A stretch of 64,000 nt of DNA, from the NCBI RefSeq assembly GCF_023161665.1, contig NZ_JALNTW010000010.1, forward strand, positions 93,628 to 157,627, written 5' to 3'. The position numbers and the translations under genes were made by a program. Numbering within the stretch: the first letter of the stretch is position 1; each line of letters begins with the position of its first letter. Shown in pieces: positions 55,800 through 64,000 of this stretch. The stretch comes from Shewanella sp. 1CM18E. GTDB taxonomy: Bacteria > Pseudomonadota > Gammaproteobacteria > Enterobacterales > Shewanellaceae. Below the pieces are notes generated by a model. The model ran no database searches and was not told the origin of the DNA. It saw only the letters and a program-made list of their open reading frames with translations.

Positions 55800-57953
55800 A
55801 TGCGAATTAAATCGATACTCACTAAAAAGCATTTATTAGCGGTGGGATTAGGTCTTGCGATTGTAGGTTGTCAGTCACAACCTAGCGTAGACAGCGGCGA
55901 AAGTGTTATTAACGAAAATAATGGTGGGGTAGTAGAGACTATTCACGGAGTGCAAGTATCCGACCCGTATCGTTACCTTGAAGTTGAGTCAGACAGAACC
56001 AAAAAGTGGGTCAGTGAACAACAAAAGGCCGGTAATGCTTATTTAGCGAATATTGAGAACAAACAGGTAATTGTTGACCGTATTACTGAATTATGGAATT
56101 TCGAAAAAATTTCAGCGCCTTTTGAAAAAGGCACAAATACCTTTTATTACCGTAATAATGGCTTGCAGGCACAATCTGTTCTTTATGTGAAAAATGCGCA
56201 AGGCCAAGAAAAGGTAGCACTTGATCCTAATAGCTTTTCTGATGATGGTACCGTCGCTTTATCTGGTGTGTCGGTAAGTGATGACGGTAAGACGTTAGCT
56301 TACGGTGTATCAAAATCAGGCTCTGATTGGCAGGCTTGGCATTTTGTAGATGTTGCTAGCGGAAAGAAATTAGCTGACGAGTTAGATTGGATTAAATTCT
56401 CAAGTGCAGTGTGGAATAGTGATAATAGCGGTGTTTATTACGCACGTTATGATGCGCCAGAAGGCGGCAATGCACTGGCTGATGTGAACTTTAATCAGAA
56501 AGTCTACTTCCATAAAATTGGCACCCCGCAAAGTGCTGATACCTTAGTCTATGAGCGCCCGCAAAATAAAGATTGGGGCTTTGGCATTGAAGTATCAGAA
56601 AAAGGTGACTACCTGCTGCTGTATATTTCTCAAGGTACCGACAGCCGTAACCGCTTCTTTTATAAGTCGCTTAATGATCCAAAAGCTGAAGTTGTAGAGC
56701 TTATTCCTGATCTAGAAGCTGAATATAGCTTTATTGGCAACGACGATTCAGTTTTCTATTTCAAAACCGATTACAACGCACCTAATGGCAAAGTCATTGC
56801 CATTGATGTGAATAACAGTGGCAAACAGAACTGGCAGACGATTATTCCTGAACTGAGTGATCCTATTAGTAATGTCGCCATTGTGAACGATCATCTAGTG
56901 GTGAGTTACTTGCATGATGTATTGGGGAAACTCACCATTTACAGCATGAATGGTGATAAACGCCAAGATGTGACGCTTCCTGGTAAAGGTAAGATTGCTG
57001 GTCCATATGGCAAACGCAGTAAAGATTATTTCTATTATGTATTTAATAGTTACATCCAGCCGCAAACAACTTACAAGTTCGACTTTAAAACCGGTGAGTC
57101 AAGCGTTTACTCAAAACCAGATATCTCATTTGATCCAAATGATTACGCTTCAGAGCAAGTATTTTATACCAGTAAAGACGGTACAAAAGTACCTATGCTG
57201 ATCTCTTATAAAAAGGGGATGAAAAAGGATGGTCAAAACCCAACACTGCTTTATGCCTATGGTGGTTTTGCTATTTCTATGACGCCGCGTTTTAGTCCTG
57301 CAAATATTGCGTGGATGGATATGGGCGGCGTTTACGCAGTACCTAACCTTCGTGGCGGTGCAGAGTACGGTGATAGCTGGCATAAAGCGGGTATGTTCGA
57401 TAAAAAGCAGAACGTATTTGATGATTACTATGCTGCAGCCGAGTACTTAATTGATGAAAATTATACAAACTCTTCAAAGTTAGGTGCATATGGCCGCAGT
57501 AATGGCGGTCTATTAATGGGAGCGGCAATTACCCAGCGTCCTGAGCTTTTTGCCGCAGTTTTGCCAGCTGTTGGCGTGCTTGATATGTTGCGTTTCCAAA
57601 AGTTCACAATCGGTTGGGCGTGGACAAGTGAATATGGTAGTGCAGATAACGCAGATCAGTTCCCAGCGTTATATGCTTATTCGCCATACCACAACCTTGA
57701 AGAAAGAGCTTATCCGGCAACGATGGTGATGACTGCCGATCATGATGATCGCGTTGTACCGCTACATAGTTTTAAGTTTGGTGCATTGATGCAAGATAAG
57801 CAGCAAGGTGACGCTCCTGTTATTATGCGTATCGAATCAAAAGCGGGTCACGGTGCGGGTAAGCCTACATCAATGAAGATCGATGAGTTTGCCGATATTT
57901 ACAGCTTCCTTTGGCATAACTTTGGCTTAACTGTGCCTGCTAAAATTAACTAG
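55800..57953 (+). CDS. Prolyl oligopeptidase family lipoprotein (S9A)
   Basis: A 717-residue peptidase with a lipobox (AIVGC, acylated Cys) preceding the canonical prolyl oligopeptidase layout: a propeller of seven blades, then an alpha/beta hydrolase domain. The catalytic triad is Ser567 (GRSNGGLLMG), Asp649 (HDDRVVPLHS) and His684 (KAGHGAG). GGFAISMTPRFSPANIAW and RGGAEYGDSWH are family marks. It cleaves short Pro-containing peptides after Pro, here probably at the envelope. Terminator with a UUCG loop follows. Confidence 0.94.
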   Translation: MRIKSILTKKHLLAVGLGLAIVGCQSQPSVDSGESVINENNGGVVETIHGVQVSDPYRYLEVESDRTKKWVSEQQKAGNAYLANIENKQVIVDRITELWNFEKISAPFEKGTNTFYYRNNGLQAQSVLYVKNAQGQEKVALDPNSFSDDGTVALSGVSVSDDGKTLAYGVSKSGSDWQAWHFVDVASGKKLADELDWIKFSSAVWNSDNSGVYYARYDAPEGGNALADVNFNQKVYFHKIGTPQSADTLVYERPQNKDWGFGIEVSEKGDYLLLYISQGTDSRNRFFYKSLNDPKAEVVELIPDLEAEYSFIGNDDSVFYFKTDYNAPNGKVIAIDVNNSGKQNWQTIIPELSDPISNVAIVNDHLVVSYLHDVLGKLTIYSMNGDKRQDVTLPGKGKIAGPYGKRSKDYFYYVFNSYIQPQTTYKFDFKTGESSVYSKPDISFDPNDYASEQVFYTSKDGTKVPMLISYKKGMKKDGQNPTLLYAYGGFAISMTPRFSPANIAWMDMGGVYAVPNLRGGAEYGDSWHKAGMFDKKQNVFDDYYAAAEYLIDENYTNSSKLGAYGRSNGGLLMGAAITQRPELFAAVLPAVGVLDMLRFQKFTIGWAWTSEYGSADNADQFPALYAYSPYHNLEERAYPATMVMTADHDDRVVPLHSFKFGALMQDKQQGDAPVIMRIESKAGHGAGKPTSMKIDEFADIYSFLWHNFGLTVPAKIN

Positions 57954-57987
57954 CAACTACGATTAGTCAATATAAGTTAGTGTATTG

Positions 57988-58013
57988 AAAAGGAAGCTTC
58001 GGCTTCCTTTTTG
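57988..58013 (+). terminator. Terminator of the prolyl oligopeptidase gene
   Basis: AAAAGGAAGC / GCTTCCTTTT closed by a TTCG tetraloop, with a T run. Confidence 0.92.
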
Positions 58014-58444
58014 TTTTAATGAAAGCGAATTGAGTCAATATGTAAAATGTTCAATTCGATACGGCTCAAACTTCTGGTAAGAACCTTCTAGCAACGATCT
58101 AATAGCACCGCTTGATAAACATCCTTTCTTTAATTTGCTTTATAAACTCGGTTGCGACCTAGTTGCTATGGATGATTGATGGCGTATTTATCATAGGAGA
58201 GTTAGTTATGATATGGTGCCGCGTATCAGCTAAAGCTAGTTGGGTTGTTAATGAGTGAAATGCAATTCAATCAACCTTTGACCGCCTCAGCTCTCAGATT
58301 GGGCGCAAATGCAACAATCATTTAAGATGATTAACAAAATTTTATGAAGAAGCGCATTGCATATCACATATCACGATTCACAATTGCATAGTGGCTAGGT
58401 ATAGTAGGCCTCTATTTTATCTTATCGATTGGCGATTATTGTTT
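58014..58444. other. Intergenic region upstream of ybgC
   Basis: About 430 bases. A 16-codon frame at 58208-58258 (MIWCRVSAKASWVVNE) is preceded by AGGAGAG six bases before its ATG, but nothing else supports it. No other feature was seen; the tol operon promoter should be here. Confidence 0.35.
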
Positions 58445-58843
58445 ATGTTTCGTTGGCCTATTTCGGTTTATTATGAAGATACAGATGCAGGTGGCGTTGT
58501 CTATCACTCAAACTATCTAAACTTTTTTGAGCGGGCTCGTACTGAATGGTTACGCGCTTTAGGTGTAAGCCAAACAGCGTTGCTAGCAGAAGACACTGCA
58601 TTTGTAGTTAAAGGTGCAAAATTAGATTTTTGTAAAGCTGCACGCTTTGAACAGAACCTTATTGTAGAAACCAAGGTCATACAACTTAAGAAAGCGTCAA
58701 TGGTGTTTGAGCAACGCCTTATCGACGAACAAGGTGTGGTGTATTGCGAAGCAGAAATTTTAGTTGCTTGTATCGCATTATCCCGCATGAGACCCAAAGC
58801 CATTCCCCAAAATATTGCGCAGGAGTTTAAAGGTGGAAGCTGA
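58445..58843 (+). CDS. ybgC: Acyl-CoA thioesterase YbgC
   Basis: A 132-residue hot-dog-fold thioesterase. It has the [17 protein letters not shown] motif with catalytic Asp and His. I chose the ATG at 58445 ([14 protein letters not shown]) to match E. coli YbgC; an upstream frame would add 18 non-homologous residues. It overlaps tolQ by 11 bases, the usual head of the tol-pal cluster. It may act in acyl-ACP or CoA handling tied to phospholipid synthesis. Confidence 0.94.
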   Translation: MFRWPISVYYEDTDAGGVVYHSNYLNFFERARTEWLRALGVSQTALLAEDTAFVVKGAKLDFCKAARFEQNLIVETKVIQLKKASMVFEQRLIDEQGVVYCEAEILVACIALSRMRPKAIPQNIAQEFKGGS

Positions 58844-59522
58844 TATTTCTTTTATTGGATTATTTTTACAAGCAAGTCTTTTAGTTAAATTTGTAATGTT
58901 AACTTTGCTTGGCTTATCAATTGTTTCTTGGGCTGTGATTTTACAACGTCGAAAATTACTGACTGCTGCAAAAACAGATGCGCTAAAGTTTGAAGACAAG
59001 TTTTGGTCGGGCGTTGATTTAAATAAGCTGTACCAAGAGTTATCAGCAAGACAAGACAGTAATACTGGCCTTGAAGCATTATTTGTCAGCGGCTTTAAAG
59101 AATACGCTCGTTTGAACAAATTAAATGGTCGTGTACCTGAAGCTGTAATGGATGGTAGCTACCGTGCTATGCGCGTGTCTTTATCTCGTGAGCTAGAAAA
59201 GCTAGAGACTCATTTACCTTTACTCGCCACCATTGGCTCAACAAGTCCTTATATCGGCTTGTTTGGTACAGTGTGGGGGATCATGAACTCATTTATTGCT
59301 CTAGGCGCCGTTGAAAACGCAACGCTTGCAATGGTCGCTCCAGGTATTGCTGAAGCATTGATCGCAACAGCTATGGGTCTGTTTGCTGCTATTCCAGCTG
59401 TAATTGCTTATAACCGTTTTTCTACTCAAGTTGAAAAGATTGAAATGTCTTACGCCAACTTTATGGAAGAGTTTTCAAGTATTTTGCACCGTCAAGCATA
59501 TAGCGAGAAGGAACAGGCATAA
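58833..59522 (+). CDS. tolQ: Tol-Pal system protein TolQ
   Basis: A 229-residue inner-membrane protein with three TM segments that, with TolR, forms the proton-driven motor. It matches E. coli TolQ throughout ([57 protein letters not shown]). GTG start at 58833 with AGGAG seven bases upstream. The stop overlaps tolR by one base. Confidence 0.96.
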   Translation: MEADISFIGLFLQASLLVKFVMLTLLGLSIVSWAVILQRRKLLTAAKTDALKFEDKFWSGVDLNKLYQELSARQDSNTGLEALFVSGFKEYARLNKLNGRVPEAVMDGSYRAMRVSLSRELEKLETHLPLLATIGSTSPYIGLFGTVWGIMNSFIALGAVENATLAMVAPGIAEALIATAMGLFAAIPAVIAYNRFSTQVEKIEMSYANFMEEFSSILHRQAYSEKEQA

Positions 59523-59959
59523 TGCATCAAGGCTACCAAAGGAAGCGCCGTCGTCCGGTTGCCGAAATTAACGTGGTGCCCTATATCGATGTGATGTTGG
59601 TACTGTTAATTATTTTTATGGTGACTGCACCGATAGTGGCCCAAGGGGTAAAAGTGGATTTACCACAAGGTGAAGCTGAAGCATTGCCGGCAGACAGTAA
59701 ACCACCTGTGGTTGCATCGATTGACGCTATGGGTGATTACTACCTTGATGTTGGCAGCTCGAGCGCCAAGGAAGCGTTAGAGCTAGAAGACGTTGCAGTC
59801 AGAGTTGGTGCAATTATTCAGTTAGAGCCTGAGCGCCCAGTTGTAGTTAAAGCAGACCGTTCGATTCCTTACGAGAGAGTGATTCAGTTAATGGTGAGCT
59901 TGCAAGGTGCTGGCGTTCCCTCAGTTGGCTTAATGACTGATTCGCCGGAGGATAAGTAA
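59522..59959 (+). CDS. tolR: Tol-Pal system protein TolR
   Basis: A 145-residue ExbD-like protein with one TM helix (AEINVVPYIDVMLVLLIIFM) bearing the essential Asp (ID23-type in PYIDVMLVLL) for proton use and a periplasmic domain (VVKADRSIPYERVIQLM). Overlaps tolQ by one base and abuts tolA. Confidence 0.96.
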   Translation: MHQGYQRKRRRPVAEINVVPYIDVMLVLLIIFMVTAPIVAQGVKVDLPQGEAEALPADSKPPVVASIDAMGDYYLDVGSSSAKEALELEDVAVRVGAIIQLEPERPVVVKADRSIPYERVIQLMVSLQGAGVPSVGLMTDSPEDK

Positions 59960-60895
59960 TTGGCGGCTAAATCAGACTTAACCTTTCCGGTTACCATTTC
60001 AGCTGGTATTCATATTGGCGTGATAGTTATTCTTGCTTTAGGTGTGGATTTTTCTGATAAGCCAAAACCTCAGCCTCAAGCCAGTGCTCCAGCTGTGCAA
60101 GCTGTAGTCGTTGACCAGCAAAAGGTCGCTCAACACGTTGAAAAGCTTAAGGCTGAAAAGCGTGAAGCTGAGCGAAAAGAAAAAGCACGTCAAGATGAAG
60201 CGGATAGGCGCGTTCGTGAAGCGCGAAAAGAGCGTGAACGAGAGCAAGCGCAGATCAAGCGACTTGAGCAAGAGCGTAAGCAAAAAGAGATTGAAACGAA
60301 AAATGCAGCAGATGCGGCTAAAGCTGCTCAGTTGAAGCAGAAGCAGGAAAGAGAAAAGGCTGCCAAAGCAGAAGCAGAGCGCAAGCAAAAAGAAGCTGAA
60401 CGTAAAGCGTCTGAAGAAGCTGCTCGTAAAGCGGCTGAAAAACGTAAAGCTGAAGAAGCTGCAGCTAAAAAGGCAGAAGATGAGCGTAAACGAAAAGCTG
60501 AGGCTGAACGTAAACGTAAAGCCGAAGAACAAGCAAGGCGTGAGCAAGAGCAAATGATGCAAGATGCATTAGCTGCTGAGCAAGCGGCGCTATCACAAAC
60601 TCGTAATAAGCAGGTAATGAGCGAAGTTCAACGTTATACCTCGATGATCCGTGCAACGATTCAGCGTAATTTGGTTGTCGATGAGTCAATGCGGGGCAAG
60701 AGTTGTCGGGTATTTATTCGTCTTGCAAATGATGGTTTTGTAACGGCAAGTCAAACCCTTGATGGTGACGGCGTTGTATGTCGCGCAACCAAGGCTGCGA
60801 TTAATAAAGCCGGTAGGTTGCCAGTTTCGAATGAGCCTGATGTTTATAACAAGCTAAAAGAAATTAATTTAACAGTTCAACCTGAGTTTGATTAA
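59960..60895 (+). CDS. tolA: Tol-Pal system protein TolA
   Basis: A 311-residue protein. TM1 is at about residues 11-30 (TISAGIHIGVIVILALGVDF), followed by a very long Lys/Glu/Ala-rich helix (about 50-210) spanning the periplasm and a C-terminal domain (IRATIQRNLVVDES, GKSCRVFIRLANDG). It starts with TTG directly after the tolR stop, with GGAGG eight bases before. Links the inner-membrane motor to Pal and TolB for envelope constriction. Confidence 0.95.
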   Translation: MAAKSDLTFPVTISAGIHIGVIVILALGVDFSDKPKPQPQASAPAVQAVVVDQQKVAQHVEKLKAEKREAERKEKARQDEADRRVREARKEREREQAQIKRLEQERKQKEIETKNAADAAKAAQLKQKQEREKAAKAEAERKQKEAERKASEEAARKAAEKRKAEEAAAKKAEDERKRKAEAERKRKAEEQARREQEQMMQDALAAEQAALSQTRNKQVMSEVQRYTSMIRATIQRNLVVDESMRGKSCRVFIRLANDGFVTASQTLDGDGVVCRATKAAINKAGRLPVSNEPDVYNKLKEINLTVQPEFD

Positions 60896-60904
60896 AGGAA
60901 CCGT

Positions 60905-62227
60905 ATGAAAATTTTTGGTAAATGGTTGCTAGCAAGTCTGCTTATTTGCAGCATGCCAGTAAAGGCTGCATTAGATATTGTGATTACTGAAGGGGTTGAC
61001 GCGGCAAGACCTATTGCTGTTATTCCGTTTGTTTGGCAAGGAACGGGTCCTATGCCATCGCAGATCTCTGATGTGGTAATGTCGGATTTAGCGCGCAGCG
61101 GTACGTTTAGTCCTGCAGATGAGTTGAGCTTACCGCAACGTAATATTAGTACGGTTGCGCAATTTAATGCGGCTGACTGGATGGCGCAACCAGCTGAAGC
61201 GGTTGTTATGGGCTCGATTAAGCCATACCCAGGTGATAAGTATCTTGTGAGTTTTGAGCTGATTGATTTGGTTAAAGCACAACTTCAATCAGATTCAGCG
61301 TCAAAGCAAGATCTTGTTATTGATAGCCGTGAAACCATTATTACAGCGGCGCAGTTCCGTCAATATGGCCACCGTATTAGTGATGTTGTGTACGAGAAGC
61401 TTACCGGGATCCGCGGCGCTTTCTTAACTCGCATCGCTTATGTTGTGGTTAATCATGGCGAAAAGTCACCTTATAAGTTAATGATTGCAGATTATGATGG
61501 TTACAACGAGCAGATGTTACTTCGTTCGCCAGAGCCACTAATGTCACCTTCTTGGTCGCCAGATGGCCAACGTTTGGCATACGTTAGCTTTGAAAATCGT
61601 AAAGCAGAAGTCTATGTGCAAAACATCTATACTCAGCAACGAACTAAAGTAACTAGCTTTGATGGTATTAACGGTGCACCAGTATTTTCTCCGGATGGTA
61701 AAAAGTTAGCACTAACATTGTCAAAAGACGGTCAGCCGGAAGTGTACGTTGTTGATATTGCAACCAAGGCCATTAAGCGTGTAACGAATCATTACGCGAT
61801 TGATACTGAGCCGTCTTGGTTCCCTGATGGTAAATCACTGTTGATCACCTCTGAGCGTGGCGGTCGTCCGCAGCTATATCGTGTTTATTTAGATTCAGGT
61901 AAGATTTCACGCTTAACCTTTGAAGGTGAGTGGAATCTTGGTGGTTCTATTGCACCTGATGGACGCAGCATTATTTTTGTTAATCGTACTAACGGTAAAT
62001 TTAATATTGCCCGTATGGATTTAGAAACTCGCTTTATGCAAGTGCTAACCAGTACGCGATTAGACGAATCACCAAGCGTGGCACCTAATGGCACCATGGT
62101 TATTTACGGAACTACCTACCAAGGCAAGCAAGTGTTAGCTGCGGTTTCTATGGATGGACGTTTTAAAGCAAGACTGCCAGTCGGGCAGGGTGAAGTTAAA
62201 TCACCGTCTTGGTCACCATTTCTCTAA
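60905..62227 (+). CDS. tolB: Tol-Pal system protein TolB
   Basis: A 440-residue periplasmic protein: signal peptide (ending VKA), an N-terminal domain containing the TolA-binding N-terminal segment ([21 protein letters not shown]) and a six-bladed beta-propeller with repeated [25 protein letters not shown] and [16 protein letters not shown] blades. Nine bases after tolA. Confidence 0.96.
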   Translation: MKIFGKWLLASLLICSMPVKAALDIVITEGVDAARPIAVIPFVWQGTGPMPSQISDVVMSDLARSGTFSPADELSLPQRNISTVAQFNAADWMAQPAEAVVMGSIKPYPGDKYLVSFELIDLVKAQLQSDSASKQDLVIDSRETIITAAQFRQYGHRISDVVYEKLTGIRGAFLTRIAYVVVNHGEKSPYKLMIADYDGYNEQMLLRSPEPLMSPSWSPDGQRLAYVSFENRKAEVYVQNIYTQQRTKVTSFDGINGAPVFSPDGKKLALTLSKDGQPEVYVVDIATKAIKRVTNHYAIDTEPSWFPDGKSLLITSERGGRPQLYRVYLDSGKISRLTFEGEWNLGGSIAPDGRSIIFVNRTNGKFNIARMDLETRFMQVLTSTRLDESPSVAPNGTMVIYGTTYQGKQVLAAVSMDGRFKARLPVGQGEVKSPSWSPFL

Positions 62228-62250
62228 CTATAAAGATTAAGGATTTTAAA

Positions 62251-62790
62251 ATGGATCTGAATAAGCTATTTAAAGCGATGTTAGTCGTACTTCCAATTAT
62301 GGCTATCAGCGCATGTAGCTCGACTTCTGAGTCAGAAACAGATGCAACGAGTTCAACTGAGTCATCTTCATCAAGTGAATATGCAAACAACGGCGTAGAA
62401 ACTGGTGGTGTAGCACCTGTGCTGACTCCTGAAGAGCAACAACGCCTTAAGTATCAAGAGTTGAGAAAAGAACACATTATCTATTTCGATTTTGACCGTA
62501 GCTCTGTATCTCAGCAATTTGCTGAAGTATTGAATGCTCATGGTGACTATTTAGTTGAACATCCAAACGTGCGTGTAATGATTGAAGGTCATGCCGATGA
62601 GCGTGGTACACCTGAATATAACATCGCACTAGGTGAGCGCCGTGCAAAAGCAGTTGCTAAATATTTACAAGGTATGGGTGTACAACCTAGCCAAATGAGT
62701 ATTGTTAGCTACGGTGAAGAGAAGCCAATGGATTTCTCTCGCAATGACGAAGGTTTTGCTAAAAACCGTCGTGCTGTACTTGTTTACTAA
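62251..62790 (+). CDS. pal: Peptidoglycan-associated lipoprotein Pal
   Basis: A 179-residue outer-membrane lipoprotein with lipobox AISAC, a Ser/Glu-rich linker, and the OmpA-like domain that binds peptidoglycan (IIYFDFDRSSVSQQF, IEGHADERGTPEYNIALGER). ATG at 62251 with AAGGA upstream; the longer upstream start would spoil the signal peptide. Confidence 0.96.
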   Translation: MDLNKLFKAMLVVLPIMAISACSSTSESETDATSSTESSSSSEYANNGVETGGVAPVLTPEEQQRLKYQELRKEHIIYFDFDRSSVSQQFAEVLNAHGDYLVEHPNVRVMIEGHADERGTPEYNIALGERRAKAVAKYLQGMGVQPSQMSIVSYGEEKPMDFSRNDEGFAKNRRAVLVY

Positions 62791-62812
62791 TTTTTAGGTA
62801 AAGGTTTACCTT

Positions 62813-63541
62813 ATGAAACATGCCGTTTTGTCTGCGGCAATAATCCTTGTAGCAGGTTCTGCTTATGCAGCACCTGCTCCTGTTGAGGATATTGCTGGTG
62901 GCTCTACTGATGATAGAGTTGCTCGTCTTGAACGAGTTATAAAAGCTAAACAACAAAGTGAGTTTCAAATGCAGCAGCGTTTGGAAACTCTTCAGCAAGA
63001 AGTATTAGATCTTCGCGGTTTGAGTGAGCAGCAGTCTTATCAAATTGATCAGATGCTACAAAGACAGCGTCAGTTATATGAAGATATTGCTAATCTTTCA
63101 ACTAAGGCTGCTGCGCCAGTCGTAGTAGACCAAACAACCGCATCTTCAACTGCAACATCTTCTAGCTTAGGTGAAACTGCAAGTTATGAGCAGGCTGTTA
63201 ATTTAGTATTGAAAGACAAGAAGTATGAAGAAGCGATCCCTGCTTTTGCTCAGTTTATTCAAAACTACCCAAATTCAAGCTACGCTCCGAATGCAAATTA
63301 TTGGTTAGGACAGCTACTTTATAATAAAAGTGAATTTGTTGGCGCAACGAAGGCTTTTACTACTGTCGTCGAAAAATATAAAGATTCAAGCAAGCGTGGC
63401 GAAAGTTTAGTCAAGCTTGGCATGATCGCGGAAAAAACCGGTGATAAGGCGAAAGCAAAGGCTTATTACCAAAAAGTTAGCCAGGAATATGCTAACAGTG
63501 CGGCAGCACGAATTGCATTGCAGCAACTTTCATCACTTTGA
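62813..63541 (+). CDS. cpoB: Cell division coordinator CpoB (YbgF)
   Basis: A 242-residue periplasmic protein with a signal peptide (MKHAVLSAAIILVAGSAYA), an N-terminal trimerising coiled coil (about 35-90, QSEFQMQQRLETLQQEV) and three TPR units (about 115-235, YEQAVNLVLKDKKYEEA, YAPNANYWLGQLLYN). It couples Tol-Pal to septal peptidoglycan synthesis. Last gene of the cluster. Confidence 0.95.
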   Translation: MKHAVLSAAIILVAGSAYAAPAPVEDIAGGSTDDRVARLERVIKAKQQSEFQMQQRLETLQQEVLDLRGLSEQQSYQIDQMLQRQRQLYEDIANLSTKAAAPVVVDQTTASSTATSSSLGETASYEQAVNLVLKDKKYEEAIPAFAQFIQNYPNSSYAPNANYWLGQLLYNKSEFVGATKAFTTVVEKYKDSSKRGESLVKLGMIAEKTGDKAKAKAYYQKVSQEYANSAAARIALQQLSSL

Positions 63542-63556
63542 TGTTGTTTTATTCGT

Positions 63557-63581
63557 AAAACAATCTCTTAGATTGTTTTTC
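63557..63581 (+). terminator. Terminator of the tol-pal operon
   Basis: AAAACAATCT / AGATTGTTTT with a three-base loop and T run. Confidence 0.8.
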
Positions 63582-63612
63582 AGGCAAACAAAGAAAAATG
63601 GGAAAATTGCGC

Positions 63613-63640
63613 TTGCATGGGAAACTGAAAAAGGTATTAT
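63613..63640 (+). promoter_or_regulatory. Promoter of the tRNA-Lys array
   Basis: TTGCAT (63613-63618), a 16-base spacer, TATTAT (63635-63640) and then a GC-rich discriminator (GGCGCCC), as typical of stringently controlled stable-RNA promoters. A GCCCTCA/TGAGGGC hairpin follows in the leader. Confidence 0.65.
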
Positions 63641-63734
63641 AGGCGCCCTCAGAGCGACACAGTCGTTTGAGGGCAACTTAACCTCCTAATTAGATATTCT
63701 AATCAGCGAGTAAAAGAAGTCGGTAATACCAGAT

Positions 63735-63810
63735 GGGTCGTTAGCTCAGTCGGTAGAGCAGTTGGCTTTTAACCAATTGGTCGAAGGTTCGAATCCTTCA
63801 CGACCCACCA
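63735..63810 (+). tRNA. tRNA-Lys (anticodon UUU), copy 1
   Basis: 76 bases with a full cloverleaf: acceptor GGGTCGT/ACGACCC, D-arm AGCTCAGTCGGTAGAGC, anticodon TTT flanked by CT and AA, T-arm GGTTCGAATCC and an encoded CCA end. Confidence 0.98.
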
Positions 63811-63851
63811 CTTTTCTGCCAGTGGCTAAAGAAGTAGAAGCAATACTAGAT

Positions 63852-63927
63852 GGGTCGTTAGCTCAGTCGGTAGAGCAGTTGGCTTTTAACCAATTGGTCG
63901 AAGGTTCGAATCCTTCACGACCCACCA
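63852..63927 (+). tRNA. tRNA-Lys (anticodon UUU), copy 2
   Basis: 76 bases identical to copy 1, 117 bases downstream, including CCA. Spacer nearly identical to the next one. Confidence 0.98.
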
Positions 63928-63968
63928 CTTTTCTGCCAGTGGTTAAAGAAGTAGAAGCAATACTAGAT

Positions 63969-64000
63969 GGGTCGTTAGCTCAGTCGGTAGAGCAGTTGGC
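63969..64000 (+). tRNA. tRNA-Lys (anticodon UUU), copy 3, truncated by the window end
   Basis: The first 32 bases are identical to copies 1 and 2 and end just before the anticodon. Confidence 0.95.

Larger units (their letters stand above)
63735..64000 (+). repeat. 117-bp tandem tRNA-Lys repeat array
   Basis: The tRNA plus a 41-base spacer repeats with period 117. The two complete spacers (63811-63851 and 63928-63968) differ at one base (GGCTA versus GGTTA). The array continues past the window. Confidence 0.92.

Noticed and set aside
58208..58258. 16-codon frame with AGGAGAG before ybgC
   Set aside because: Only the ribosome site supports it; too short and no hydrophobic or conserved character was recognised.
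60038..60562. 174-codon minus-strand frame across tolA
   Set aside because: It is the antisense of the repetitive Lys/Glu/Ala helix, giving a Phe/Leu/Ser-rich low-complexity protein; not plausible.
63441..63689. 82-codon frame at the end of cpoB running towards the tRNA array
   Set aside because: It overlaps cpoB in another frame and reads through the operon terminator and the tRNA promoter.

Overview
The window looks like a piece of chromosome from a marine gammaproteobacterium of the Alteromonadales, most like Shewanella or a close relative. The evidence is gene content read from the translated proteins: a six-subunit Na+-NQR, an rnt-motY pair, separate trpG and trpD with fused trpCF, and tolQRAB-pal-cpoB followed by a tRNA-Lys array. 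No phage, plasmid, CRISPR or intact transposase was seen. The genus is an inference.

Regions. 1-5.6 kb: the tail of an ASCH-domain amidohydrolase, then a TetR regulator with two palindromic candidate operators upstream of its gene, overlapping an HlyD-type adaptor and an RND permease (a self-regulated efflux operon). 5.6-9.2 kb: accessory genes, including a 5'-truncated MTA/SAH nucleosidase remnant, a SRPBCC-like secreted protein, a lipoprotein, a CbiM-like membrane protein, a GFA-family protein and a probably frameshifted L7/L12-like gene. 9.3-17.6 kb: a dicarboxylate/glutamate symporter and nqrABCDEF, with a diverged second copy of the nqrF 3' end just downstream. 18-22.9 kb: an outer-membrane beta-barrel protein, two unknown small proteins and a periplasmic arylsulfate sulfotransferase. 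23-30.2 kb: trpEGD(CF)BA on the minus strand with a Trp-rich leader peptide (three consecutive Trp), an attenuator and a promoter.

30.7-42.4 kb: glutaredoxin-like and peptidase S51 genes, a large DUF748/AsmA-like protein, DUF445, VOC and CHMI-like genes, a structured repeat-like intergenic segment that resembles a decayed IS200/IS605-type element, asnB, an M28 lipoprotein peptidase and a NagD-type HAD phosphatase. 42.7-47 kb: a membrane TPR-GGDEF diguanylate cyclase and a TonB-dependent receptor with a Fur-box-like site. 47-53.3 kb: purMN, upp, a YuiF/NhaC-type transporter, a 2-Cys peroxiredoxin and a DUF3137 protein. 53.4-58 kb: rnt, motY, a strong candidate small-RNA gene on the minus strand (consensus promoter, about 170 nt, intrinsic terminator, possible 22-codon ORF inside) and a prolyl oligopeptidase lipoprotein. 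58.4-64 kb: ybgC-tolQRAB-pal-cpoB, then tRNA-Lys(UUU) genes in a near-perfect 117-bp tandem repeat that runs off the window.

Most genes are core metabolism and envelope functions. The observations most worth checking are the small RNA at 55.25-55.42 kb, the duplicated nqrF tail, the structured intergenic segments at 10.65-10.80 and 37.29-37.67 kb, and the frameshift at 8.69 kb. All calls come from reading the sequence; no database search was run.
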